Shown: positions 34,865 to 47,000 of the stretch, piece after piece | Position numbering within the stretch: position 1 is the first letter of the stretch | Layout: each line of letters begins with the position of its first letter | Assembly: GCA_024734495.1 (NCBI GenBank) | Contig: JALMQS010000069.1 | Location: 782,961-846,960 of the forward strand | Direction of reading: 5' to 3' | Origin: Forficula auricularia | Lineage: Eukaryota; Arthropoda; Insecta; Dermaptera; Forficulidae | DNA: 64,000 nucleotides | Program-made: the position numbers and the translations under genes | The notes under the pieces: model-generated | What the model was told of the DNA's origin: nothing | What the model saw: only the letters and a program-made list of their open reading frames with translations | The model's database searches: none

Positions 34865-35690
34865 AGCTGACGTGTTCTGATGTGGCCATCCAATTGACTT
34901 TACCATACAACCTGGCCCCTAAAATTATTTATAATCATGTAAGGGGGGGGGTAGTTTTTGCATTTTTATACTTCTAGTGTCCCACTGATTATGTATACAA
35001 AATTTGGTTGAGTTTGGTACGATGGTACGAGGCTAGATTTTCATTTTTTGTCCCCCCACCTTCATTTTGGGCAGGTAGGTTTTGCATTTTTAGATTTCTG
35101 GGGTCCCACTGATTATGTATACAAAATTTGGTTGAGTTTGGTAAATGGCCAAGATATTCATTTTTTGACCCCTCCCCATTTTGGGAGGTTAGTTTTTGCA
35201 TTTTTAGACTTCTAGGGTCCACTGATTATGTATCCAAAATTTGGTTGAGTTTGCTCAAATGGCCTGGATTTTTAATTTTTAACCCCCCTCAATTTTGGGT
35301 TGATATGCACCAAAATCTAATCAGCCCTCAATCTCAATGGACCAAAACTACGTGTGAAATTTGGTTTAGATATTCCCATTAGTTTTTTTGCTATCTCGTC
35401 CACAAAAATTTGGTAACGCACAGACTAACGGACAACCAGACAGACAGACAGACAGACTAACTAACAGACATTTTGACAAAACAATTGTTATCTCGAAAAA
35501 TATAATTTTTTCGATGTTCACTTAAAAGGGCTTTTTTGTAGACCGAAATGCCATGGTTTCGCTCAATTTTTTTAATCAAAATAGTTTCAGCCATTTTTGA
35601 GATATTTCGAAAAAAAGAAGGAAAAAACCACTTTTTTTCATGCACGATTACAATACTTGACCATACCCTGTATGGTAAAGTAAAAATATA
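34865..35690 (+). repeat. Dispersed repeat family A, copy 3 (longest)
   Basis: It runs from GCTGACGTGTTCTGATGTGG to the GCACGATTACAATACTTGAC tail. It has three units of the ~115-bp internal repeat (from about 34952, 35076, 35190) and a CAGACAGACAGACAGAC microsatellite (35437-35455). Confidence 0.85.
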
Positions 35691-37227
35691 ATGAGTAAAT
35701 TTTAAATTGAAGAAAATGTAAAAACTATTTTAAGACTTGATTCACCGCCCGCAAATTATAATGATTTGGCAATTTTTTTGTTTGAGCTAGAAAATTGAAT
35801 CTTAGCACAAAAGATCATCTTTTTAATTTTTATACTGCTAACTTTTGGCCATTATTATTTCATTATAAATTATAGATATTTAACTATTCTATTTTTTCAG
35901 ATTCTAAAAATTTTTCAATCTGAACCTCTGACAAACTAGAAAGACAAAATCAAACATTTTCCTCTTTTTTGAAATTAAAAGAAATTTGCCTCACTAGAAC
36001 GAACTTTCAACAAACTTCACTCCTTATGTTATCTTCAATATCGTAATCCAAACATGAAAATGTATCTATTTGATTGATTTGATTGATTGTTTTTGTAAAT
36101 TTCTTATGGAGAAAACAATGTCATTTTTTCAAGACCAACATTTTAGCGATTTGTTAATTTTTTATTTAGACTACAGTTTGAACTAAAAAGCCTAAACTCG
36201 GCACATAGGTGTAATTTATTAATACAAACATTTCAACTTATTAACTAAAACAATTTGGTATTTTTGAATGTTGAAGTCAAAATGGTTAAAATCTTGGAAA
36301 TATTTCAAACATTTCAGCACCAAACTAACATTTCCATGTATGATTTTTCGTTCTTAAATGATTGGAGTAAGAATCCACACAAAAAGAAAAAAATCATGCT
36401 TGAAAATTATTTTTCTCCATATTTCAGACATTTCTAAATTCGATAATTATAAAAAAATTTACTCTGATAAAAATTAGCATAAAGCCACCTCATCTGAGAA
36501 TCGACCTTATACCTATCTATTAAGATTAACACTTTCTGACCCTATCTTCGGGAAGATTTTTAATTTTTAATAAGATTATTTATTGTATTTCGGGTGGCCT
36601 AAAAACCCCTCTCTCTAGTCCTAAATGATATGGCTACTTTGGTGACCAATATTAGTTTAACGACAAACTTCCATTGCACACATTGAGTGATTATTTATTC
36701 AATTATTATTAATACTATGAACACTTACCGTGGAAGTAATATATTAATTCACCAATCTACTATGGACCCTATTCTATTTAATTTATCAATCTTTTTATGT
36801 CCGGCCCTAAAGCCAACCCGGCTCTGAACAGCTACACGAAACATAAATTTTAATGCGACTGAATGGTATCATCAGTTAACCACCCACATAATACACTAAC
36901 AACGGTCGGGGCTTTAATAACAGACCGTTATAGCCTAACAAGTTTCAATGAAATAAATCTTTGATTCAAGACACAAATTAAATGCCGTTATGGCAGATAA
37001 AGATGGGTAGATATAGAGAAAGTAGCAAATCACCAAAAACAAGAGAGGTATACAATATACATACAAGCCCTGACACATACACACAGTGAATTCAATTGAA
37101 AAAGAAATACTAATATTCTCAAATTCTAATCAATTTTATGTTTTAAAAGTTTAAACAATTTAAGACCAGCAAAAGCTTTATAAGATATTCTGTTCTTGAT
37201 CTATTGTGGGATCTGAACACACATTAC
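35691..37227. other. Spacer with family J motif fragments
   Basis: No gene is supported. GTTTGAGCTAGAAAATTGAATCTTAGCAC-like phrases at about 35780 and 36177 belong to a dispersed motif family also at 26250, 40140, 41305, 45925, 46040 and 54375. Confidence 0.5.
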
Positions 37228-38181
37228 TAGAGACCGGATTCCTATGCAATTGCATATTTTGTTTGCCGCCACATACGACCCAGTGGATCAATTATCTATC
37301 CGAATCATGCATCTAGGATACTGTGGGTTAAATTTGATACTGCATATTTTTGCATATTTGAGTAATATTGCATAAAATTGCATATTTGAAGGATTTTTTG
37401 GCCAAATACAGATTTTTTAAAAGTAAATTTTCGGAGAATGAATGTAAAAAATGAAGAAATAAAACAGGCGGACATTATTTTTTTTAAAAGGCCTTCGGTA
37501 ACTATACCCGATTTTGGCCATTGAGAGTTTGTGTGGGTAAATTAGTGTAGGGATCAGAGCCGGTCAAATATTTACATTTTTTTATTATTTGTAGTTACGT
37601 CAATATGAAAAGCTTGTTAATATAAAAAAATAAAAATAAAAGGAGTATAATACAATGGGTCTGTTAAATAATACTACCCCCCCCCTCCGTATTTTTAAGT
37701 TCACATTTTTTGAAACATTATTATATTTATTATGTTTATTTATGACGATGTTCAAGCAGGAGGCCCGGGTTCGAGCCTTGCTAGCATATAAAATTTCGAC
37801 CGGCCAAACCTCGGCTCCCTCCCCAACACTACTAATACTTTACTGATGTGCTGTCTAATTGAGCTGTGTTCCCGGTGACAATAAATAAATAAATAAAAAA
37901 TAATAATAATATTTCTAAAAAGAATCTTCTGCAATTTTACACGCAATAAAAGTACATATTTGACACATGGTTTTATTTCTTTCATAGCACTTCTTCAATT
38001 AAATAGTCTATTTGTCTTCAATTTTAATTGTTTAGTGCGTAAAAAAATTATTTTGCCATTTTTACTGCATATATATGCATATTTCAACTTATTCTGCATA
38101 TAGTTGCATATTTCATCAATTTTAACTGCATATTTCATGGCATATTTTGGCAGTTTTTACTGCATAAAAGTCCGGTCCCTA
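37228..38181 (+). mobile_element. hAT element family H, complete, 954 bp, perfect 8-bp target duplication
   Basis: The ends TAGAGACCGG and CCGGTCCCTA are inverted repeats (YARNG start) and both flanks are CACATTAC (37220-37227, 38182-38189). Both subterminal regions contain many TGCATAT motifs, likely transposase-binding repeats. It carries a SINE at 37741-37910. No transposase is seen. Confidence 0.9.
37741..37910 (+). mobile_element. tRNA-derived SINE with (AAAT)n tail, copy 2
   Basis: It has a B box GGGTTCGAGCC, the body CTAGCATATAAAATTTCGAC, CCCGGTGACAA, and an ATAAATAAATAAATAAA tail. It is located inside hAT family H at the same relative place as in the 21.3-kb copy. Confidence 0.85.
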
Positions 38182-38488
38182 CACATTACCAATTAGCTAG
38201 ACAGAAAGAATAATGCAAGAAAATAATTTTTTCTCGTATTTTCAGACACTTCTGAATATAATTAAGCAAAAATATTGTTCTAGTTTTTGAAAATATTGTA
38301 AACAGAGTTCTTTTAAAAAAGTGCAACATAAATTCAAATTGAAAAGTTTTTGTTTTGCCGAGAGTATAAATTCAAATCTTGCATTTTATAAAAAACCAAA
38401 TTTTGTATTTTTTCACTATATAAATGTATTTTTGCTGTATTATCGAAATCTTTTTAACTCAAAATAATACCATTCAGTAAAATCACGT

Positions 38489-38840
38489 TAATTTATGAAG
38501 GAGTTAAAATAAGAGACGTGCAGCTTTTATTTATTAACTCCCGCTAACGTTTCGGCTATTGGTTGTAGCCATCTTCAGAGCGTCAATATTTATATAAAAA
38601 AATTTTTTGGATACACCAGTCATCAGATAAAACTATATACAAGAAATATGCATATGATATATACAAAACTATACAGGGTGTTCGCCAAAAGGCCAAAAGA
38701 TGTACATTTTTTTTAATATAAATATTGGCAAATTCCCTCTCTGAAGATGTCTACAACCAATAGTCGAAACGTTAGCGGGAGTTCATAAAAAAAAAAAATA
38801 AAAGCTGCACGTCTCTTATTTTAACCCCTTCATAAATTAA
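38489..38840. mobile_element. Fold-back element with hammerhead-like motifs in both arms
   Basis: The arms 38489-38580 and 38741-38840 are inverted copies. Each carries CTGAAGATG, a GGCT/AGCC (or GTCT/AGTC) stem and GAAACGTTAGCGGGAG, at 38548-38578 (minus) and 38741-38771 (plus). This layout resembles Penelope-like element terminal repeats. One extra base sits between CTGAAGA and the stem relative to a textbook hammerhead, so activity is uncertain. Confidence 0.7.
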
Positions 38841-38883
38841 TACAACTACAGCTATAAAGAATTCCTAAAAAAATAAAATCACT

Positions 38884-39065
38884 TTATAAAGAGAAATCAA
38901 TGAGGTTGTCCTTTGCTTAATGCCAATAAACCTATACACGAATATAACGAATACCTATAAATAAGTTTATATCTGCAGTTGGAGTTACAAGTAAATGTCT
39001 TTTAATTAAAAATTACAAATAGGTGGAAGCTTGAAGATGTCTGAAACGTTCAATTATAAATAGAA
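38884..39065 (+). mobile_element. Family C element, one-ended copy
   Basis: AAGAGAAATCAATGAGGTTG then TCCTTTGCTTAATGCCAATA match the terminus. A shortened TTGAAGATGTCTGAAACG lies at 39031-39048. Confidence 0.7.
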
Positions 39066-39964
39066 AATAAAAAAAAAATTTAGTAAAATAAAAATTTAAA
39101 TTTTATAATTAATTTTCACTTCGACACCAAAATTTTCCACCATTTCCCGATTTTAATTATTAAATATGTGTTTATAGAAATCTTTATAAAAATTCTAAAA
39201 TATTGTGTATTAAATTTTTTTGAGCATTTAATGATTTAAGTTTTCTCTATATTCTTAAATAATTGTTTTATAGATATGAAAATACAATTAAATGAAAAAA
39301 TCTCCCACAAATAAGTAAGTAAAATAAATACAGGCAACAGAAGAAGAAAAAGTATTCCCAAAAATAATGTTTGATTTTTATCTTTCTTTTAAGATTTTCT
39401 TAAACTTCCCATGAACTTTTAAAACTTTATTTATACTAATTATTACTTTTCTTGTTTTCAGGTAAATGACGCTTATTTCTACGCATTTCACCTTGCTGCT
39501 TCAAAAGTTGTAAGTTTAATAAATCCACTTTGAAAATCATTAATTCCTCTCGTTATCAATTCCTTTATCAATTTCAAAAGCGATGTTAATTTGAGAAATA
39601 TTAAATTAAATTAAATACACATATATAAGCAAAATTTGTCTTATACAATTTAAAACAATAATAATAATTTAATTATTAATAGGGAATTCACACTGGAAAC
39701 AAGTGTATGAAATCACTTGAATTTTTTTTTTACTTTCACTTATGGTACATAGCGAAGCATATAAGTTAAAGTATTGCATTCACTTTCTTGAGGTTTAAAT
39801 TTCAAATTCTTTCTCGAAAACTATAAAAGTTAATTTCACTAAGACAACTCCAAGTGATAGTATTCAATGCTCTTAATTTATAGAAACTGAGTTTAGAGAA
39901 ATTAATGGGTTCTATGGGCCCCAGAGCCAAAACGCCCACACAAAATCGCTGCAAATTTCTACAT

Positions 39965-40058
39965 CAAATAATTTTATTAGATATTAAATATAAGTGAGGG
40001 GCTGGGTTGTATGGTAAAGTCAAGTAGATGGCCACATCAGAACACGTCATCTTATTAT
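39965..40058 (-). repeat. Family A end fragment
   Basis: TTGTATGGTAAAGTCAAGTA followed by GATGGCCACATCAGAACACG matches the end of the other family A copies. Confidence 0.8.
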
Positions 40059-40559
40059 GAATTAAATGGAAAGCTATCAAATCTTTATAGCTAATGACCT
40101 GATATTTCTTGAGTTTCTAATAATATGATTCACCCTTATGTTAAGTTCCAGCTTTCTAGCTCAAACCCTTCTCTGACAAAAAATTATCAAATTTCTAAAA
40201 ATTTGCCGAAAAATTGATAAAGTTTTCACTATTTTTTTCAATTTACACGACATTTAATTTATTAATTCTAGAGGCTTCTTTTTGTTAAATCATCATCAAT
40301 AATTAACCTCTCGTGTATCAATTAACTGTCTATTTAAACCATTCTGTAGGTCAATCATGTCAGCACATTTCATTGGATGCTCCGGGGTGAGAAGAATCAA
40401 TCACTGATTCGCAGCATTTAGCTCTATAGAATTCTTAATTAAACACCTAAAATGATTACCTATATACATTTTAGATAACAATTCAAAAGCTTCGATAGTA
40501 GACGATATTAGGAAAATCATGAAAATGGGTAGTTTATAAAATAATCTCATCAGTCAGAC

Positions 40560-40700
40560 CTCTCGACCCCTAATTCTGGAGCGTGAAGTCTTTTTGACAC
40601 CTGTCACGCAAAAACTCTTGATTAAATGTCGAAACCTCATGTATTTTAATGAGAATATTTAAATAAACAATAATATGTAATCTATAGAGGGGTTTCAGCT
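40560..40700 (+). mobile_element. Fragment of the 57-58-kb fold-back family
   Basis: TCTGGAGCGTGAAGTC and GTCGAAACCTCATGTATTTT match arms of the element at 57125-58110 (GTCGAAACCTCGTGTATTCT). Confidence 0.6.
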
Positions 40701-40800
40701 GCAATTCATCAGCTCATACCTCTTTACATGCTAATGAATAAAACCGAAATCTTCAATTTGAAAGGATTTTTTTGCTGAGAGTGGCAACGTTGTAGTTTTT

Positions 40801-40880
40801 TAAGAGAAAATCAATGAGAGGGTCCTCTGCTAGTTGCAAATAAAAATATAGTACATGTAAATTTAAATGAATTCCTAATT
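40801..40880 (+). mobile_element. Family C terminus joined to family K module
   Basis: AGAGAAAATCAATGAGAGGG and TGCAAATAAA follow directly on a K-type stretch (ATTTGAAAGGATTTTTTTGC, 40757) ending in GAGAGTGGCAACG. Confidence 0.65.
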
Positions 40881-40917
40881 TTCAAATTATTTATTTACTG
40901 CATGTATATATAAACAT

Positions 40918-41042
40918 CGAGGGGTGAACCGCGATTGGAATTATGTGAAATTATTTTTGAATTCATTAAAATATGCCCCTTTATCTATTGTCTTCTATTT
41001 GAAAATGAAAGTGGAAGTAGGTGTTCACGATATTAGGTCGCG
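40918..41042. mobile_element. MITE D, copy 2, right end truncated
   Basis: The left end CGAGGGGTGAACCGCG is intact. The right end stops at AGGTCGCG, about 12 bases short of the full inverted repeat. Confidence 0.8.
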
Positions 41043-41570
41043 CTTTATACATAAATGATTTTATTTGATAAATACTAAAAAATTTCGAAGATCTGCCCTT
41101 AACTTTACTCTTTTTCATTATACATTTTTGTGTTCTTTTTTATGGGCATAAGTACAAGATAGGATAATGGATATTCATCTCGTATATTGTGTCAGCCTGA
41201 TGTTAATATGGTACACCTTGAAACAAATACTAAAAAGTGAAATAGGTATTTTTTAATATTAAAGAATGCTCTAGAAATTAATTTCAATGATTTCGCAATT
41301 TTCTGTTTGAGTTAAAAAACTAAAACTTGGCACTAAGGCCAAGATGATTGATATAGACTCGTGTGTCTTAAGTTCACTTCTAAAGCTGAAACGTTTCCAG
41401 AACTTCCCTTATATTATATTTTTATGCATTTTTCATCAAACTAAAAATTCCAAAATTTATTAAAATTTATTGTTTTAAATTTATTAAAAATAAATAAATA
41501 AATAAGTCGTACTCAAATTTAGTAGTACGCATGTTAATTGTTCCATGGTGAATAAAAAAACTAAACAGAT

Positions 41571-41782
41571 CAAGGGAACCACGGAATTTGTAAATATTTA
41601 AATTTAATAGTCTGATAGTTGATTCTACATATCGAGAACTATTTAATTAAGAGAAGATCACAGGTTCGTATTCTGTCAAGTGCTCATTCATTTTTTTCAA
41701 AAATAATTAAATAGTTCTCTATATGTAGAATCAACTATCAGACCATTAAATATAAATATTTAAAAATTTCTGCGGTTCCCTT
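41571..41782. repeat. Fold-back repeat with ~79-bp arms
   Basis: The arms 41571-41649 and 41704-41782 (AAGGGAACCACGGAATTTGT and complement; AGTTGATTCTACATAT..GAGAACTATTTAATTA) enclose a 54-bp loop. Confidence 0.85.
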
Positions 41783-41943
41783 GAATTAAAAACAAATTAA
41801 AACTAATGTTTAAAAAGTATACTTATTTTCAAATAAACAGCTCTTGATTTTGTTAAAATAATTGTAGAATTTTATTTTCGGTACGAACAAACGACATCCA
41901 TCCATATATAAACTCTGACTAAATAAAATACGGAACGCATAAA

Positions 41944-42010
41944 AAAGCGGCCAAGTGCGAGTGGGGGTCTTACAACTCGCGAAATTATTCTTTACTTTTT
42001 AGTTTCACCG
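41944..42010 (+). repeat. Insect-type 'GCGGCCAAGTGCGAG' repeat fragment
   Basis: AAAGCGGCCAAGTGCGAGTG with a following ACTCGCG matches a repeat motif I recall as abundant in insect, especially lepidopteran, sequences. Only the motif is seen here. Confidence 0.5.
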
Positions 42011-42285
42011 ATTTGAAATTACATACTTAAAGCTAGAACAAGCTTTGAATAAAAAAATTATTATTCTAAAAAGCAATTGGAAGTTTTGCAATATGTCGAA
42101 ATGCAAAAAAGTAATTTATGAAAATGTTTCAGATTTCAGCTCTATTTCCGATTCAAATTCAGTTTCTGATTTATCGGGCTTTTGAGAATTTTTCGGCGAC
42201 TAAGTTTAGTGATAAATGATAATAAAATTAAATTTACAGGTTGTAGATGAGAGTATTATGTAAATATTATTAGATAATAGCGATT

Positions 42286-42668
42286 TGGCGTCGGGGCGGG
42301 CTCGGTCAGGGTCGAGGCCATCACACTCTCGTGGAAGGGAGTGTGGTGGCATAAAGCAGTGGGGTCCCTCATCGCCCTGGGTATATCCCAGAAAACAATA
42401 AACAATTTGACATATAGGGCAAAGAGGGAGGGATCTCTCCTTAATTTTTATACTTTCAGCAGAAGAACATATAGAGCGGGTGGCGTATGATTATTAATTG
42501 TAAATACAAAAAAAAAAAAAAAGAAATGTGAAATGTGAGTCAGGATTAATCCTGGCTCTCTCATCCACCCGCTCTGAATCTGAATTTATTTGTTCTGAAG
42601 CTGAAAGTGTGAAGTTTGTGTAATGAACTTTATCTTTGTAAGAGGCGGCCCGCTCCTCGGAGGCCCAA
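42286..42668 (+). repeat. Unclassified GC-richer repeat-like unit ending in AATAAA
   Basis: A GC-rich start (GGCGTCGGGGCGGGCTCGGT) is followed by an imperfect inverted pair (AGAGCGGGTGG at 42474 and CCACCCGCTCT at 42566) and an end GGAGGCCCAATAAACAAAAT. This could be a LINE 3' region or a SINE. No copy elsewhere in the window identifies it. Confidence 0.4.
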
Positions 42669-43238
42669 TAAACAAAATAAAAAAATTTAAATCAGAAATC
42701 TTGGTTTCAAGACGAAGTAAGCAAGGCGTGCATCAGGTAACAACCTCCAGAAAGGAAATCGAGTCGTGTTGTTGTTTACATTGACTGTATGTAATAAATC
42801 GAGTCAGACCACCGAGAATTCTGCTTATTCTTTGTCCATGGAGCAACCTCTTTTTTGTACCTCGATCGACCTCTTTTCCCGTTGCTTCACCTTTTTTCGC
42901 CATCTTCAACTGAACCATTTTATTTTAAATTGGAAATGTGTAAAGCAATTTACTTACCTGACTAAAAAATAGTTTTTATCTAAAATAAAGATTTTATTGG
43001 AATAAAGAATTATTTGGGATCCTTTTACTTTTACATGGATAGAATAAGCGAAGTAGTTAATAGTGGAACAATATTCTGAAAATTGATTTTCGAAGACTTT
43101 TCTATTAAAAAAAAAATCGATATTTAGGCTTCCAAAAAAAAGTTTCATTTCAAAAATCAAAACGAATCCCTATTAGTTTCTCTACACTGTCTGTTATCAG
43201 AACTTGTAAACTAAAATGACAAACACTTGAAATTATAA
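42669..43238. other. Spacer with a small minus-strand ORF
   Basis: A 61-codon frame at 42733-42918 (-) is rich in Lys/Arg and lies in DNA of balanced composition with no repeat match. It could be exonic, but nothing confirms this. Confidence 0.3.
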
Positions 43239-43300
43239 TATGTTTATTCCTTTATTATTAATCAGATGTCACTTGATATTTGCAGTCCATGTTGACTTAA
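43239..43300 (+). repeat. Dispersed repeat family P, partial copy
   Basis: ATATGTTTATTCCTTTATTA, then ATCAGATGTCACTTGATATT and GCAGTCCATGTTGACTTAA match the copies at 13.1 and 44.2 kb. Confidence 0.75.
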
Positions 43301-44019
43301 GGAAGTTGTTCCGCCAAATGCTTTTTCTTAGGATTTTTTTGAAATTTATACAGATTATTATCTAAATACTTCTGCATCGATTGGTGGCAAAACGAAATTT
43401 ATGAACAATACAATTCCGGAGATAATAAATTTCAAAAATCGAGTTTTTCAGGCTCTTTAACGGGATACGGGATATCGGAAAATTTACATAGATATTTAAT
43501 TATAATTAAGAAACCCTTCTTACCATTTTTATAAAAAACTAAACCAACATTAAACAATAACCAATACATATTTTGTGACAATTTTGATTCATAGTTACAA
43601 CACAGTTTCTGAGATAATAAGGAATAAATAATGAAAAATGTATAAAAAAATTTAGAGTAAAAACAATTTGGCAACAGCGCATTTATTCAACCAGCGAAAG
43701 ATGCATGCGCTAGATTTTTTCAAAATTATAATTTTAATAAGGTGTAACCTAGGCGTTGATTACATTTGTTAGAAAATAACAAAACGATTTTTATAGAAAT
43801 TTAAAATGTATTTTATCTGTCATTTTAACATAAAAATATTCAATCTCTTACAATGGTGTCAAATTTGTCAAACGAGCACGGGATTGGCTAGTAGTGGCAC
43901 ATAAACTGCAAAAAGTTTTGGGTTTATGAACTATGAATCCTAATTGTCTGTTCAATATACTCGAGCATTAACTTTTTGCTAGTATTGTCGCGAAACAACT
44001 ACCTTAAATTCAAAAAAAA

Positions 44020-44400
44020 AAAAGTGAACGATTCTCATTTAATACTCGAGGAATAATGATTCTACATTGGATTTTAAACGTTTTGATTATTATTGGTAAC
44101 CATTGCTGAAGACATGGAGGAATCGAGTTAAAATCAATAAGCTGCAACGGATCGTTGCTTAACTTTATCCAACGTCATTTGAAATATTAATAATATGTTT
44201 ATTCCTTTATTATTAATCAGATATCACTTGCTATTTGCATTCCACATTGACTTAAATTCAAAAGTAGTGATCGATTCTCATCTAATACTCGAGTAATAAC
44301 CATTCTTCATTGGATTTCATTTTTGATGATTTGACTATTAATGGGAACATATACTGAAAGCGTGGAAGAATCGACTTAAAATCAACAAGACTAAATTATC
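44020..44400 (+). repeat. Palindrome-family arm units flanking a family P copy
   Basis: TACTCGAGGAATAATGATTC...ACCATTGCTGAAGACATGGA, then family P with GCAACGGATCGTTGC, then a second unit ending GACTTAAAATCAACAAGAC. The outer sequences equal the arms of the palindrome at 22003-22341, so family P appears inserted in, or part of, this larger family. Confidence 0.75.
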
Positions 44401-44429
44401 AGGCCAAATTGTTGTGTGTTTTCCAGTAT

Positions 44430-45056
44430 CTACATATAAATCTCAATGTTTTAAGGAATTTTGTGACTTTATATTGGGCCACGAGTTGGGCAGTCCTGGT
44501 TTAAATCGAATGGGATTAAAGAAGGATATGAGGAATGATAATTTATTTTTAAAAGGATCAAGGATATAACAATCACTGACTATTCATTATCTATTGACAT
44601 GTAAGAACGTACAAAGATTTAAAAGACAAGTCCTGACAAGTTTTAGACCAGGAGAGAAATTATCAATTAATTGTGATTGTTCTAGAAAATCCCCAAATCC
44701 TTGTCTCCTTGTACTAGAAGGATAATAACTTAATAATATTCTTGGTTAGTGTCGTAGCATATAAATTACTGAGTAATAAATATTTTAGAAAATGAAAATA
44801 TGTGAAGAAGAGGAATTTTTAAATATTCGAAACTTTATAATTTTTTTTATTTCATATAGTTGAGCTTATAATTTTGCTTTTAGTGAATTTTATTCTTGAA
44901 AAAAGCTTCACTAATTGTACAAATATACATTCATATTTCGAAAAAGGGAACAAATATATCTCTACCCATAAATATCAATGTTTTAAGAAAGTTTATGATT
45001 TTATGCTGGGCCACACTCATTGCTGGGGACCGCGGGCCACCAGTTGGACAGCCCTG
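44430..45056 (-). mobile_element. Two hAT-like termini in tandem
   Basis: The right-hand end reads on the minus strand CAGGGCTGTCCAACTGGTGG followed by CCCGCGGTCC, a typical hAT end. A diverged version, GGGCCACGAGTTGGGCAGTC, lies at about 44477. ATCAATGTTTTAAG..TT.TGA precedes both, so they are two copies of one end. Confidence 0.6.
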
Positions 45057-46829
45057 CCTTAAATAAAGTGCTGTTTTTTGGGAATAATGATTGTTTTTTG
45101 TTTTCCAATCGAATGGCCTTTTCTATTAAATGTCGCTCTCAGCTAATTAGAGATGCTGGTGAGTTATTTTGACAGTTAATCGCTAATCACAATCCCATTC
45201 CAGCTTATTAAATGCACACGTGTAGTCGGTAATTTCACACGTGGGCGCATCCTCTCCCTCGCCAGCCAGCCCTTCAGCCCTTCAGCCCTCAGGCCCTCAA
45301 GGGGTTATTAATTGAATCGACAGCCAGACATCGATTTTGCAATTTGCGGACCTTCACCTCTCTCTTCCCTTCCGCCAACACCCACACATCTCCTACAATG
45401 TTATAATACCTATATCTATATAGGTATATACTAAAGGTATATCCATCTATATATATAACAATCTAATTCAACTGAACGAGAGAGAGGAATTGACGAAAAT
45501 ATCTAATCAAAATATTATTCAAAAATAGAACACGATAAAAAAATACACTGGTTTCTGAATCCCACCCAACTTTTTCCCTTACGCCTTTAATTATAAATCA
45601 ACATTTTCAAATTAAAACCCAGAAAGTGTTTTTGACTTTTGAAAAATATATTTTTTTAAATAATTCCAGCATTAGTAGAGGTATACACCCCAATATTAAA
45701 TTTCCGTTTAGAAAAATGAAATTATTAATAGCGAATATCAAAGATCTTTCTTCAATGTTTTATCTCGATCAGAATAGCTTACTCCAGCATCTTGATTTAA
45801 CAATTTTATAAAATAGATTTTCTTGAGTTTTTTTTTTTTTTATTTAGAATTATCAAATTTGAGTGACAATTTTTTCAAGAACATTCTGCAAATTTCGAAG
45901 ATTTGACATTTTTTTCAGCAAATGTTTTGAGTTGGAAAGCTGAAACTTGGCATAATTTAAACTTTCTACCAAATTTAATGCAAATTTTCTACTACATTTC
46001 GAGAACTCCCTATTATTGTTTCTATTTTTTTATCCTGAAATTTAGTAATTAGAAAGCCCAAAACTTCACATGTTTTTTGTATCAATTTTTTTTTAACAAT
46101 CACTTTGACACCAAAATTCCCTGTTATCTAATTTCAAGCTAATTAGCTTCACCTAATTATTCGATAGCACCCCATTTAACGTTTCTATTTTTTTTCTGAT
46201 ATTTCATTCAAAAATTTTGAAGCTACAACCCAATCAATGTTTTTAAATTGAACTTTTAAAGAAACACACAAACGTTTTGGATCTAGAAGTAACTTTCTAC
46301 TAGCTTCCGTTCATATGTATTCGTGGGTATCAGAATCCAGACACACAAACAGAAAGTGAGAAAAAAATGATCCAGTTAGTTTTTCTCCAGATTTTAGACA
46401 ATTTTTAAACCGAATTAGAAAGAAAAATTGAAAATTTTAATTGAGTTAGATAGATATCTAACTACCAACTGTAGTTTGCTACATTAAAATGTCTCAGAAT
46501 TAAGCCTTAGGAGAATGTTGCTAAATTACTGACTGAATCGATTAAGATGTGGAACTTAGAAGCTTTAATTAGTAAGGGAAGCACTAAATAGTGTTAATTC
46601 TTAGTATTTTAGTTTAAGCTGTCTTAATTAGATTTTAGCAAATGTAATTGAAGATTAAGATTAGTTTAGTTCATGTTTAAGTTAGATTTATGACATTTTA
46701 TTACTTAAACAGTGAAGTAGCATCTATTGGCAACAGTGTTCATTCTCATGAAAATGGAAGAAAAAGTGAAAACTTAAAATTTTTTTTCATAAGTTATTTG
46801 ACAATTTTTTGACAGCGAACCGTATGAGT
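45057..46829. other. Spacer; 45190-45420 GC-richer, then family J motif fragments
   Basis: CAGCCCTTCAGCCCTTCAGC (45269) is a short tandem run in a GC-richer patch without repeat match elsewhere. From 45900 on, GAGTTGGAAAGCTGAAACTT belongs to motif family J. No gene is supported. Confidence 0.4.
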
Positions 46830-47000
46830 TAGATTTTAATTTTGTATACATATTCTATGGACTCCCAGAAGTCTAAAAATGCAAAAATTTACCATCCAAA
46901 ATAGAGGGGAGAGAAAATAAATTTAAATTCTTACCCTTGGAGCAAACTCAACCTAATTTTGTCTACATATTCTGTGGACTCCCAGAAGTCTAAAAACTGG
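46830..47000 (-). repeat. Family A internal-repeat fragment
   Basis: Two units of TATGGACTCCCAGAAGTCTA / TGTGGACTCCCAGAAGTCTA with AAAAATGCAAAAA match the internal ~115-bp repeat. Confidence 0.7.

Noticed and set aside
42093..42185. Short Ser/Asp-rich ORF reminiscent of a transposase N-terminus
   Set aside because: Only about 30 codons, low complexity and no downstream transposase domain.
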